The position numbers were made by a program, and so were the translations under genes. A model generated the notes under the pieces. The model ran no database searches. It worked only from the letters and a program-made list of their open reading frames with translations, and had not been told where the DNA came from. A stretch of DNA of 64,000 nt. It comes from Streptosporangium canum (lineage in GTDB: Bacteria; Actinomycetota; Actinomycetes; Streptosporangiales; Streptosporangiaceae). Positions within the stretch are counted from its first letter, which is position 1. Every line of letters begins with the position of its first letter. Where the stretch lies: positions 50,803 to 114,802 of the forward strand of contig NZ_FOQY01000029.1 of assembly GCF_900113865.1 (NCBI RefSeq), in the 5' to 3' direction. Below, one piece after another: positions 48,497 to 56,155 of the stretch.

Positions 48497-48904
48497 GTGA
48501 GATCTCAGACAATCGAGGTGGTAACGGGCTCCCGCGAGCGGGTGCACAACATCACCGCCGAGTGCGAGAGCTTCGTCCGGTCGTGTGGGGGAGACGGTCT
48601 GCTGAACGTCTTCGTGCCGCACGCGACCGCGGGGGTCGCGCTGATCGAGCTCGGCTCGGGCAGTGACGACGACCTGATCGCGGCCTTGAAGGACCTGCTT
48701 CCGGCCGACGACAGATGGAGGCATGCGCACGGATCCAGAGGGCATGGACGGTCGCATGTCATGCCGGCTCTCATTCCTCCGTACGCCACCGTCCCGGTTC
48801 TGTCCGGGCGGCTCGCACTGGGCACCTGGCAGTCCATTGCCGTTGTGGATCTCAACGTCGACAATCGGGAACGCCAGGTCCGTTTGTCATTTTTGTCGGA
48901 CTAA
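48497..48904 (+). CDS. yjbQ: YjbQ family protein (UPF0047)
   Basis: The product has 135 residues. HATAGVALIELGSGSDDDL and HGRSHVMPALIPPYATVPV match the family; the His residues likely bind metal. A weak thiamine phosphate synthase activity is reported for some members. GTG 48497 is preferred, AGGA upstream; the frame to 48272 is poorly coding. An isolated gene next to aceE, which needs TPP. Confidence 0.82.
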   Translation: MRSQTIEVVTGSRERVHNITAECESFVRSCGGDGLLNVFVPHATAGVALIELGSGSDDDLIAALKDLLPADDRWRHAHGSRGHGRSHVMPALIPPYATVPVLSGRLALGTWQSIAVVDLNVDNRERQVRLSFLSD

Positions 48905-49027
48905 TTCATACGTAGCCCAGTCGTTGCCGTGGCGACCGTTGACGACCGAGGGTCACAGCGTGTGGACTGTGCCGAAGCACTTTGAGCGCCGTGTAATCGC
49001 GGGGCCATTCAAGCAGGAGGGACAAAC

Positions 49028-49456
49028 GTGAGCGCGACCGCGGGTCAGGCGCAGGGCGAACGCAGCCTGGCCGAACGACTCGGTCTCAAGCCGGGTCAGG
49101 TGGTGCAGGAGATCGGTTGGGACGAAGACGCCGATGACGATCTGCGCGACTCCATCGAGGAACTGACCGGCAACGAACTGGTCGATGAGGACTTCGAGGA
49201 CGTCGTCGACATCGTGCTGCTGTGGTGGCGCGACGGAGACGGTGATCTGTTCGATGCCCTGAGCAGCGTGCTGACCAATCTGAGCGAGGGGGGCCAGATC
49301 TGGCTGCTCACCCCCAAAGCGGGGCGGGACGGGCACGTGGAGCCAAGCGACATCGGGGAGGACGCCACGACGGCGGGTCTCTCGCAGACCAGCAGCATCA
49401 GCGCTGCCCCCGACTGGTCGGGAACGAGGCTGGCCACGCCTAAGGCGCGCCGCTAA
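49028..49456 (+). CDS. DUF3052 family protein
   Basis: The product has 142 residues. LGLKPGQVVQEIGWDEDADDD and WLLTPKAGRDGHVEPSDI are conserved in the family. Acidic, cytoplasmic; function unknown. GGAGGGACAAAC precedes GTG 49028. Placed between the pyruvate dehydrogenase and peroxiredoxin genes as in other actinobacteria. Confidence 0.87.
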   Translation: MSATAGQAQGERSLAERLGLKPGQVVQEIGWDEDADDDLRDSIEELTGNELVDEDFEDVVDIVLLWWRDGDGDLFDALSSVLTNLSEGGQIWLLTPKAGRDGHVEPSDIGEDATTAGLSQTSSISAAPDWSGTRLATPKARR

Positions 49457-49467
49457 GGGGCCCTGCC

Positions 49468-49499
49468 CTGCCGTACGGCTCGCGCGAGCCGTACGGCAG
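49468..49499. terminator. Perfect 32-bp palindrome between DUF3052 and ahpE
   Basis: CTGCCGTACGGCTCGC (49468-49483) is followed directly by its own reverse complement (49484-49499), with no loop. It starts 11 bp after the DUF3052 stop and 40 bp before ahpE. It probably acts as a terminator or attenuating hairpin. Confidence 0.75.
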
Positions 49500-49539
49500 G
49501 ATGATGGCGCGCCCATCATCCGATGAAAGGACCTCTGGT

Positions 49540-49998
49540 ATGGCAGTCGAGGTAGGCTCTCCGGCTCCGGATTTCGAGCTGAAGGATCAGCACGGCACTC
49601 CGGTCAAGCTTTCGGACTACCGGGGCAGAAGGGTCGTTTTGATCTTCTATCCCCTCGCGTTCAGCGGCGTCTGTCACGGTGAGCTCTGCGCCATCCGCGA
49701 CGAGTTCATCGCCACCGCGCCCGAGGACGTCCAGGTGGTGACCGTCTCGGTCGACTCGGTGTTCACCCACCGGGCCTGGGCGGACCGGGAGGGCTACACC
49801 TTCCCGCTGCTCTCCGACTTCTGGCCGCACGGACAGGTCGCCCAGGCGTACGGTGTGTTCGATGAGGAGAAGGGACTCGCCATCCGAGGCACCTTCATCA
49901 TCGACGGCGAGGGCGTGGTCCGCTGGAGCGTCGTGAAGCCGATCCCGGAGGCACGCGACGTCGCCGACTACCACAAGGCGCTCGCCGAACTTTCCTGA
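49540..49998 (+). CDS. ahpE: Peroxiredoxin, AhpE type
   Basis: The product has 152 residues. It reduces peroxides with a thiol. The peroxidatic Cys is Cys45 in YPLAFSGVCHGELC; a second Cys at position 50 is notable because mycobacterial AhpE is one-Cys and has Asp there. ATG 49540 is preferred with GAAAGG upstream; the frame to 49501 overlaps the palindrome. Follows DUF3052. Confidence 0.88.
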   Translation: MAVEVGSPAPDFELKDQHGTPVKLSDYRGRRVVLIFYPLAFSGVCHGELCAIRDEFIATAPEDVQVVTVSVDSVFTHRAWADREGYTFPLLSDFWPHGQVAQAYGVFDEEKGLAIRGTFIIDGEGVVRWSVVKPIPEARDVADYHKALAELS

Positions 49999-50056
49999 GT
50001 GGTGATCCGGCGGGCGCTCACGGGCGTCCGCCGGTCTCGACCTTCCGGAGGCGATC

Positions 50057-50368
50057 ATGCCCTGCTTCTCCTGCGGGGCCAGGCAGAGCGACCCGATCCG
50101 TGGTGCCAGCCCGTGGAAGCGCGGGGTGCGCCAGGAGGCGCAGGTGCTCATCTGCCCGGACTGCCAGCGCGCGCACGATCTCGATCTCGACACGTGCTCC
50201 ACGTGCGGTTCCGTCGCGCTCATCTGCCGGCTCGGCGAGGTGGAGTGCCGCTCCTGCGGGGCCGTGCGACCGGCGCGGGCCGGTGGCCAGGCCGAGGTCC
50301 CCTGTGCGCCCGGCCTGGCGGACGAGGTCGAGGCCGCCCTGAACCGCGTCCTCGGGCGAGTTCATTGA
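50057..50368 (+). CDS. Double zinc-ribbon protein of unknown function
   Basis: The product has 103 residues. Four CxxC pairs are present: CFSC, CPDC, CSTC and CRSC, enough for two zinc ribbons. GGAGGCGATC precedes ATG 50057. It starts 58 bp after ahpE and may be in its transcript. The ROK gene follows after a palindrome-containing gap. Confidence 0.72.
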   Translation: MPCFSCGARQSDPIRGASPWKRGVRQEAQVLICPDCQRAHDLDLDTCSTCGSVALICRLGEVECRSCGAVRPARAGGQAEVPCAPGLADEVEAALNRVLGRVH

Positions 50369-50404
50369 TGCTCATATATCGGCTTTAAGTGCATTTATGA
50401 GCAT
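50368..50404. promoter_or_regulatory. Perfect 9-bp-arm inverted repeat upstream of the ROK gene
   Basis: ATGCTCATA (50368-50376) and TATGAGCAT (50396-50404) pair perfectly, 19 nt apart. AT-rich for the region and 75 bp upstream of the ROK start, so a likely operator or promoter. Confidence 0.5.
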
Positions 50405-50479
50405 GTGGGGTGATCTGCCGATATCCCCATGCGCTAAGGTCGGGCTCGGCCCTGCCCCTTCGACCTGCTGGATGCGTGC

Positions 50480-51427
50480 ATGAGCTCCTTCGTTGTGGCC
50501 CTTGACGTCGGCGGCACGTCCATGAAGGGCGGTCTCGTCACCCGCTCGGGCGAGGTCCTCCGCACCGACCGCCGGGCGACCCCGCGCGACGAAGGGCCCG
50601 CCGCCGTCGTCGGGACGATCCGATCCTTCATCGACGACCTCGCCGCCGCCGGCGGCGGCACCCCCGCCGGAGTCGGCCTGGCCGTACCGGGCCTGGTCAC
50701 GGCCGACGCGGCGCTCTACTCCGCCAACATCGGCTGGCGCGACGTCCCCGCGGCCGACTTCGTCCCGCTCGACGTGCCCGTCATGCTCGGCCACGACGTG
50801 CGCACCGGGGGCCTCGCCGAGAGCGTGCTCGGCGCCGGCCGTGAGGTCTCCGACTTCCTCTTCCTGCCCATCGGCACGGGCATCGCCGGCGCCGTGATCG
50901 TCGACGGCGAGCCGTACGGCGGGGCCGCCGGATGGGGGGGTGAGATCGGTCACATCCCGGTCTTCCCCGGGGGGGAGACGTGCGCCTGCGGCCAGATCGG
51001 CTGCCTGGAGACCTACGCCTCGGCCTCCGCGGTCGGCCGCCGCTACTCCGCCCGGGCCGCCTCACCCGCCACGGCCGAACAGGTCGCCGCGCTGACCGTC
51101 TCAGGTGACCCCGTGGCCGCGGAGGTGTGGGACGACGCTGTCGAGGCCCTGTCCCTCGCCCTGGCCACCTACACGTTGCTCCTGGACCCCTCCGTGATCG
51201 TCCTGGGCGGCGGCCTGGCCGAAGCCGGCCCCCTCCTGTCCGACCCGCTGGCCGACCGCCTCCGCAAGCGCCTGACCTTCCGCGCCGCCCCGCCGCTCCG
51301 TCCGGCCGCCCTGGGCGTCAACGCGGGCATGCTCGGCGCGGCCCTCCTCGGCTGGCGCGCGGCCGGAGTCCCCGACGCCGGCGCCACGTGGTCATTGGAT
51401 GTGCTGAAATCCCCCCGGGTGGCGTAA
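50480..51427 (+). CDS. ROK family sugar kinase
   Basis: The product has 315 residues. The phosphate-binding loop is ALDVGGTSMKGGLV, and the zinc motif CACGQIGCLE is intact. No N-terminal HTH, so it is a kinase, probably glucokinase-like, rather than a repressor. ATG 50480, no strong Shine-Dalgarno. It ends 32 bp before tRNA-Val. Confidence 0.87.
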   Translation: MSSFVVALDVGGTSMKGGLVTRSGEVLRTDRRATPRDEGPAAVVGTIRSFIDDLAAAGGGTPAGVGLAVPGLVTADAALYSANIGWRDVPAADFVPLDVPVMLGHDVRTGGLAESVLGAGREVSDFLFLPIGTGIAGAVIVDGEPYGGAAGWGGEIGHIPVFPGGETCACGQIGCLETYASASAVGRRYSARAASPATAEQVAALTVSGDPVAAEVWDDAVEALSLALATYTLLLDPSVIVLGGGLAEAGPLLSDPLADRLRKRLTFRAAPPLRPAALGVNAGMLGAALLGWRAAGVPDAGATWSLDVLKSPRVA

Positions 51428-51459
51428 GGTGTTATCCCGTCTGCCAGACGGGATTCCCG

Positions 51460-51534
51460 GGGCGCTTAGCTCAGCGGTAGAGCGCTCGCCTTACAAGCGA
51501 GATGTCACTGGTTCGAACCCAGTAGTGCCCACCA
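51460..51534 (+). tRNA. tRNA-Val (anticodon TAC), CCA encoded
   Basis: The cloverleaf is complete: acceptor GGGCGCT pairs with AGTGCCC, anticodon stem CTCGC/GCGAG surrounds loop CTTACAA, T arm GGTTCGAACCC, and the 3' end reads ACCA. Its last 49 bp (51486-51534) are repeated at 54509 and 56359: this gene is the attachment site of the integrated elements to the right. Confidence 0.95.
51486..51534 (+). other. attL: 49-bp core of tRNA-Val 3' end
   Basis: TCGCCTTACAAGCGAG through CCACCA. It is identical to 54509-54557 and has 45 of 49 matches to 56359-56407. It is contained within the tRNA, as expected for tRNA-targeting tyrosine integrases that restore the gene. Confidence 0.85.
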
Positions 51535-51579
51535 CAAGCCCCTGACCTGCTAAGACAGGTCAAGGGCTTTGTTTTTCGA
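51535..51579 (+). terminator. Terminator of tRNA-Val
   Basis: AAGCCCCTGACCT and AGGTCAAGGGCTT form a stem with a short loop, followed by TTGTTTTT, a clear rho-independent terminator. Similar but diverged hairpins follow the other two att copies. Confidence 0.8.
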
Positions 51580-51628
51580 CTTACGACTCCTAACAAAAAG
51601 AGGCTTCTGGACCTCTGGGAATGACGGT

Positions 51629-52502
51629 GTGTCAGTTCTCGTTGATGCTGGCCGAAGGGGGTGCGAGCCAGTCGAGACGAGGAAGACCGCTGCCAGACCG
51701 TGGGAGATCGACGACGAGTTGTGGGCGCGCATCGAGCCGCTGCTGCCGGTCGTCCCACGTAATCCGCGGCGTCCAGGTCGTAAGCGTCTGGATAGTCGCA
51801 GGGTGCTGTGCGGGATCCTGTTCGTGCTGTACACCGGGATCCGCTGGGAGTTTCTGCCCCAGGAGCTGGGCTGCGGCTCGGGGATGACCTGCTGGCGACG
51901 GCTGCGGGACTGGAACGAGGCCGGGGTCTGGCAGCACCTGCACGAGCTGCTGCTCTCCGAGCTGCGGGCCGCGGACCTGCTGGACTTCTCCCGCGCAGCG
52001 GTCGACTCCAGCCACATCCGCGCGATGAAGGGCGGGCCGGCCACCGGTCCGTCCCCGGTGGACTGGGGCAAGGCCGGCAGCAAGCACCACCTGATCGTCG
52101 AAGCGCACGGCATCCCGCTCGCGGCAATCACCACCGGCGGCAACCGCGGGCGACGTCACCCAACTGATCCCGCTGATCCAGGCCGTCCCGCCGATCCGCG
52201 GTAAGCGCGGCCAGCCACTGCGCCGCCCCGAGCACCTGTACGCCGACCGCGGCTATGACCACGAGGTCTACCGGGACAAGGTCCGCCGGTTCCAGATCAC
52301 CCCGCACCTCGCCCGGCGCGGCACCGGGCACGGCTCCGGCCTGGGCGTGTACCGCTGGGTCGTGGAAGGAGCGATCGCGCTGCTGCACTGGTTCCGCCGC
52401 CTGCGTATCCGCTGGGAGATCCGCGACGACATCCACCACGCGTTCGTCACCCTTGGCTGCGCCGTCATCTGCTGGCGACGACTGCGCACCGCACTTTGTT
52501 GA
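51629..52502 (+). pseudogene. IS5-family (IS427-like) transposase, frameshifted
   Basis: The first frame carries the DUF4096-type start PWEIDDELWARIEPLLP and ends at 52204. The second frame, offset by one base from 52149, continues with YADRGYDHEVYRD and WVVEGAIALLHWF and stops at 52502. DDE residues are all present across the two frames (VDSSH, ADRGYD, VVE). One extra G near 52148 breaks the frame. Some IS427 members use programmed frameshifting, but no slippery run is seen here, so decay is likelier. Confidence 0.75.
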
Positions 52503-52583
52503 GAGTAAGGGCGGGCGATCGCCCCAGGGGATGGCCTGCTCGATGCGTCAGAACGCATACGTAGCAGTCGGGCCCGCGCAGCC

Positions 52584-53330
52584 TCACATCCGGGATCTCA
52601 GCGCGTCGACCTCACAGCCCGGTGCGAAGGGGTCGAAGCCGTGCTCGATCAGCCAGCGAACTGCCAGCAGGCTTCGCAGCGACCACCACGCGTGGATCAC
52701 GTCGAGGTCGATGTCGGTGCCATAGCCGGCGATGACGTCGTCGAGGTGCTCCTCGTGTCCGAGCGTGAAGGTGGCGAGGTCGTACAGGGCATCACCCTGG
52801 CCCGCCTCGGACCAGTCGATGATGCCGGTGACCTCGTCGCCGTCGACGAAGACGTGCGCGATCTGCAGGTCGCCGTGTGTGAACGCCGGAGTCCACGGCC
52901 GGAGCGCGGCCTCGGCGACCTGGCGGTTGCGGGTGACCAGGTCGGCGGGCAGGACACCGTTCGTCACGAGCAACTCGCACTCGTCGTTGAGTTTCGCCGC
53001 CAGCGCGACGATGCTCCGGCCGGCCCTGCCCGGCAGGGGCGGCAGGGGCGCTTCGTGCAGCTTCCGGATGGCGGCGCCCGCCGCGGCCCACGCCGCCGGC
53101 GACCCGGTCGACGGCCCGCCGAGGCGCCCAAGCGTCGTCCCCGGGAGTGCGGCGATCGCGAGCACGGGCGGCTTGCGCCACAGGACCTCCGGGGTCGGGA
53201 CCGGCGCGAGGGACATCGCCTCGACCTCGACGTCGATGCGCGCCTGATCGGCGTCCACCTTCAAGAACACGTCACCGACGCGCAGAGTCGCGCGCTCGGA
53301 ATGGGCGACGACGACTTTGACCTCATCCAT
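52584..53330 (-). CDS. Aminoglycoside phosphotransferase-family kinase
   Basis: The product has 248 residues. The kinase catalytic loop is FTHGDLQIAHVFVDGD and the metal site is GIIDWSEAGQGD, both intact. The family includes aminoglycoside, choline and macrolide kinases; the substrate cannot be deduced. Inside the 20-bp inverted repeat unit, opposite to the transposase. ATG 53330 has no strong ribosome binding site. Confidence 0.8.
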   Translation of the reverse strand: MDEVKVVVAHSERATLRVGDVFLKVDADQARIDVEVEAMSLAPVPTPEVLWRKPPVLAIAALPGTTLGRLGGPSTGSPAAWAAAGAAIRKLHEAPLPPLPGRAGRSIVALAAKLNDECELLVTNGVLPADLVTRNRQVAEAALRPWTPAFTHGDLQIAHVFVDGDEVTGIIDWSEAGQGDALYDLATFTLGHEEHLDDVIAGYGTDIDLDVIHAWWSLRSLLAVRWLIEHGFDPFAPGCEVDALRSRM

Positions 53331-53617
53331 GGGCGACCAGTATCCCGGGGATGATCGCCGACGTCGCCAGGTTTATCGCGTGCGATTACGCGGCTGAACG
53401 CGTCTCGCTACCTGGCGGCCTCGTGCACGACACCGACCTCTGACCAGGTCAAGCCCGCCACTTTTGTTAGGAGTCCTAAGTAACTGGGCCGTGTGGGAGC
53501 GCGCACCTGTACTGTTTCCCCCTTGGCGATGCAAACAGGGTGAGATGGGTTCCATCCCCGTCGCCGTCGGCAATGACTCGCTACCCTCAGTAAGTGCGTC
53601 TGCGGAGGGAGTCTCAG

Positions 53618-54289
53618 TTGCGCAAACCATATGGTTTTGAGATCGAGCCGGAGGTTCGAGAGTGGCTCGACAATCTGAGCGACGGCGACTTCAAACGCGT
53701 TGACGAGGTGGCCGGTCTGCTGGCGGAAAAAGGGGCTGAGCTTGGCGGCCCATGGTCGGATCACCTGGAGGGGCCGGTCTGGGAACTGCGTGTCCGCCTG
53801 CGTGATGTTGCAGCTCGGGTGACGTACTGGTGTACTCCGGGTAGGACGATCGTGTTGCTCACGGTTTTCCGTAAGACGAAGCAGCATGATCAGCGGCAGA
53901 TCGACAGGGCGGTCCGGGCGCAGAAGATCTGTGAACGCGACCATCATGGGCCGGTGGCCGAGATTTATGAGGCAGGCGTGATGACTGGTTATCACACCCG
54001 CTGGGTGCGGCCTGAACCCTCGGTTGAGGATCCCGAACGGATCATGATTCGAGAGGCGCTGGCCTTCGGCAAGGCGTTGTATGACCGGCGTAGCGCGCTT
54101 GGGCTGACCGTGGCGGAGCTGGCTGAGCGTGCGGGTATGACCGAGGATGAGATCGAGTGCATCGAGGAAGGCGGGACCGCGCCGACGATCGCCTTGCTGC
54201 GACATCTAGCCGCGGCGCTGAACGCCGATGTTCGTCTCACCTCCGGTCATGATCTGGGTTCGGTCTGGTTCGAGCCGCACGCGGCCTGA
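53618..54289 (+). CDS. Fused toxin-antitoxin: HigB/RelE-like toxin joined to XRE-type antitoxin
   Basis: The product has 223 residues. Residues 1-110 match a RelE/HigB toxin of the Gp49 type: FEIEPEVREWLDNLSDGDF, VWELRVRLRDVAARVTYW and LLTVFRKTKQ. Residues 115-220 are an XRE HTH antitoxin: SALGLTVAELAERAGMTEDEI and LRHLAAALNADVRL. No stop separates them. TTG 53618 follows GGAGGGA by seven bases; the frame opens at 53594. An internal GTG-ATG near 53976 could also give the antitoxin alone. It lies just upstream of the second att copy. Confidence 0.75.
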   Translation: MRKPYGFEIEPEVREWLDNLSDGDFKRVDEVAGLLAEKGAELGGPWSDHLEGPVWELRVRLRDVAARVTYWCTPGRTIVLLTVFRKTKQHDQRQIDRAVRAQKICERDHHGPVAEIYEAGVMTGYHTRWVRPEPSVEDPERIMIREALAFGKALYDRRSALGLTVAELAERAGMTEDEIECIEEGGTAPTIALLRHLAAALNADVRLTSGHDLGSVWFEPHAA

Positions 54290-54508
54290 TCGACGGACAC
54301 CGGTCACCCGGTGCAGAGGAATCCCGCTCGCTGTGGTGTGCTGTGGGGCATCAAAATCAGCCCTGATGGCAGGACGCGTAGAGAGCGCGAGTTCCGGGTG
54401 ACCATCTGAGCGACAACGGCCATGGACGGGGCCGGACAACGGTGGACGGTCGTGGACCGTACGCCCAGGTCAGGGCAGGTATAGGCCCTGGTCGGGTCCC
54501 TGCCCGGA
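54290..54508. other. Right end of the first integrated element
   Basis: No gene. The 54396-54508 block resembles 56246-56358, sharing CCGGACAACGG and TGGACCGTACGCCC and ending GGATCGCC into the att core. This is the right-end region of related elements. Confidence 0.6.
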
Positions 54509-54557
54509 TCGCCTTACAAGCGAGATGTCACTGGTTCGAACCCAGTAGTGCCCACCA
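54509..54557 (+). other. Second att copy (tRNA-Val 3' 49 bp, identical)
   Basis: Identical over 49 bp to 51486-51534. Not a tRNA gene: the 5' acceptor and D arm are missing. A diverged terminator hairpin, GAGGCTCTGAT...GGCCAGGGCCTC, follows. It marks the right end of element 1 and left end of element 2. Confidence 0.85.
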
Positions 54558-54847
54558 TGCGAGGCTCTGATCTGTGTTAACAGGCCAGGGCCTCTTACGT
54601 TTCCGGGGATGGCGTCGGGGCTTCATCGCTTGGTGAGTGCTTGTTATGTCGCGAACCACTCCAGAGAGGTGGCCCTCCTGGCCTGGACGGGCCCGTCCTC
54701 CTTGCGGGCTCTACATGAGGCTTCGGGGGCGTGCAGGCCAACGCCGGGTCCAGGTCCTGGACTGACCGGCTGGTACAGCTCGTGGGAGAGGGTTTAACAG
54801 GACTGTCGCCTGAGGGGGTACGACTTACATTCGTCGGTGTGAGCGTC

Positions 54848-55153
54848 ATGCGTGAGGAACTCCACCATCTGGTGGACCAGTTGCCGGAGGCGGAATTGCG
54901 TCCGGCTCCGGAGCTGATCCATGGTCGCCTTGGCGAGCACGGGGGCGCCGAGCGTGATCTTCCGTTCTTCGCCTCCTTCGAGGCCGATCCTGATCTCGCC
55001 GAGCGGCATGAGGAGGTCACGTCCAGCGGAAACTCGTACACCACGTCCGTGGACGCAGTCGACGAGAGTGACCAACTCCTGAAGGCTTCGTCCAACGCCT
55101 CCGCGCCTGCAGGTGTGCCGGGCGGATCTACTCGCGATATGCAGTCTCCGTGA
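54848..55153 (+). CDS. Small acidic protein, possibly truncated or frame-disrupted
   Basis: The product has 101 residues. It begins MREELHHLVDQLPEAELRP, followed by LPFFASFEADPDLAERHEE. This resembles short actinobacterial proteins of unknown function near toxin-antitoxin loci. The last 40 residues overlap the antisense integrase remnant and are likely not original. Upstream GTG 54839 is an alternative start. Confidence 0.45.
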   Translation: MREELHHLVDQLPEAELRPAPELIHGRLGEHGGAERDLPFFASFEADPDLAERHEEVTSSGNSYTTSVDAVDESDQLLKASSNASAPAGVPGGSTRDMQSP

Positions 55154-55195
55154 CGATCGCGTTGCGATGATCGACGAGGCACGAGGTGTCTTCGA
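55075..55195 (-). pseudogene. Remnant of a tyrosine integrase C-terminus
   Basis: Reading the minus strand gives DHRNAIVTETAYRE, a stop, then IRPA and, in another frame, GAEALDEAFRSW. This is the C-terminal end of a tyrosine recombinase (HRN...Y active-site region), with a nonsense and a frameshift. The C-terminus points to att copy 2, as expected for the integrase of the second element. Confidence 0.65.
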
Positions 55196-55434
55196 CGGGA
55201 ACGTCAGGCCAGGTAGGGGTTGAGCGAACACGGCGAAGGCGCACCCGCACGCCTCGTGATCGGTCGGAGTGGAGGGGTTCTCCGATCGCATCCCCACCCG
55301 GGGTCAACCGGCCGCTTGGGCGACTCCGGCAAGGTTCCTTCTCTCTGGGCCACTCGTGATCCCTGCCTTAAGAGGAGAGGGAGATTTTGTGACGTTGACG
55401 ATACGCTGAGTTGCCAAAACCCCTCTTGGATCAA
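55196..55434. other. Decayed element sequence without a gene
   Basis: No open frame with good codon use. Probably former integrase and regulatory DNA of the second element. GC drops toward 55430, where the toxin-antitoxin promoter lies. Confidence 0.45.
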
Positions 55435-55452
55435 CATAATAAATTTATTATG
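55435..55452 (+). promoter_or_regulatory. 18-bp perfect palindrome, candidate toxin-antitoxin operator
   Basis: CATAATAAATTTATTATG is self-complementary and the most AT-rich site in the region, ending 5 bp before the toxin GTG. Antitoxins of the HigA type bind palindromes over their own promoters. Confidence 0.7.
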
Positions 55453-55457
55453 CTTGA

Positions 55458-55820
55458 GTGAACTGGCAGATAGTGATCGTTCCAGAGGTCCGTGACTGGC
55501 TTCACGAGCTACGGAAGGCGGATCGGCAGACACTCTTGCTGATCGCTGCGGCCTTGGATCGGGTCGCTGAGGAAGGTCCCGGTCTGGGGCGGCCCTTGGT
55601 GGACACGCTTCAAGGGTCGACTATCCGTAACCTCAAGGAGCTGAGGCCTGGATCCAGCGGGCGGAGCGAGGTGCGAATGCTCTTCGTCTTCGACCCTTGG
55701 CGCCAAGCTGTGTTCCTGGTCGCCGGAGATAAATCCGGCGACTGGGGCGGTTGGTATGACGTGGCGATCAAAACGGCAGAGGCGCGTTTTGTCCGATACC
55801 TCAAGGAGGGGGAGCAATGA
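55458..55820 (+). CDS. HigB-like toxin (RelE/ParE superfamily, Gp49/DUF891 type)
   Basis: The product has 120 residues. VPEVRDWLHELRKADRQTL, IRNLKELRPGSSGRSEVRML and FLVAGDKSGDW are typical of DUF891 toxins, which cleave mRNA at the ribosome. GTG 55458, without a clear Shine-Dalgarno, follows the palindrome; it may be a leaderless transcript. The stop overlaps the antitoxin ATG. Confidence 0.87.
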   Translation: MNWQIVIVPEVRDWLHELRKADRQTLLLIAAALDRVAEEGPGLGRPLVDTLQGSTIRNLKELRPGSSGRSEVRMLFVFDPWRQAVFLVAGDKSGDWGGWYDVAIKTAEARFVRYLKEGEQ

Positions 55821-56155
55821 GCGATCATGCGGTGACATGGGAGGAACTGCGCGCTGAGCTTGTCCAACCCGGCGATGAGCAGGAGGTTGCCCAACTCCGC
55901 GATGGGCTCGTAGCTCGCCAACGCGCGTACCAACTCGCTGAAGCCAGACGCAAGCTCGGCCTACGGCAGGAGGATGTCGCTCAGGCGATGGGCGTGTCAC
56001 AGGCCCGCATCTCACAGATCGAGAGCGGAGTGATCAGCGAAGTTGCCACCCTGGCCGCATACGTGACGGCGCTGGGAGGTCAACTCAAGATCGTGGCCGA
56101 CTTCGGTGACTCGGTCATGGTGCTTGATACTCCTCGCGGACGCCGTACGGGGTGA
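55817..56155 (+). CDS. HigA-like XRE antitoxin
   Basis: The product has 112 residues. The HTH is LGLRQEDVAQAMGVSQARIS with QIESG; the C-terminus is short. It neutralises the toxin and probably autoregulates through 55435-55452. ATG 55817 overlaps the toxin stop by 4 bp, and GGAGG precedes it. About 200 bp upstream of the third att copy. Confidence 0.88.
   Translation: MSDHAVTWEELRAELVQPGDEQEVAQLRDGLVARQRAYQLAEARRKLGLRQEDVAQAMGVSQARISQIESGVISEVATLAAYVTALGGQLKIVADFGDSVMVLDTPRGRRTG

Larger units (their letters stand above)
51579..53481. mobile_element. IS5-family unit with a passenger gene, bounded by 20-bp inverted repeats
   Basis: ACTTACGACTCCTAACAAAA at 51579-51598 matches the reverse complement of 53462-53481 at 19 of 20 positions. 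Between them are a broken IS5-type transposase and an APH-like kinase on the opposite strand. A second, weaker right end, CACTTTGTTGAGAGT at 52492-52506, would give an ordinary 0.9-kb IS. No convincing target duplication is visible beyond the YTAR-like bases in the repeats. Confidence 0.6.

Noticed and set aside
52492..52506. Right end of a simple 0.9-kb IS
   Set aside because: Not excluded, but it matches the left end at only 11 of 15 positions, while 53462-53481 matches at 19 of 20.
54480..54557. Second and third tRNA-Val genes at the att copies
   Set aside because: Only the 3' 49 bp are present; the acceptor 5' strand and D arm are missing.
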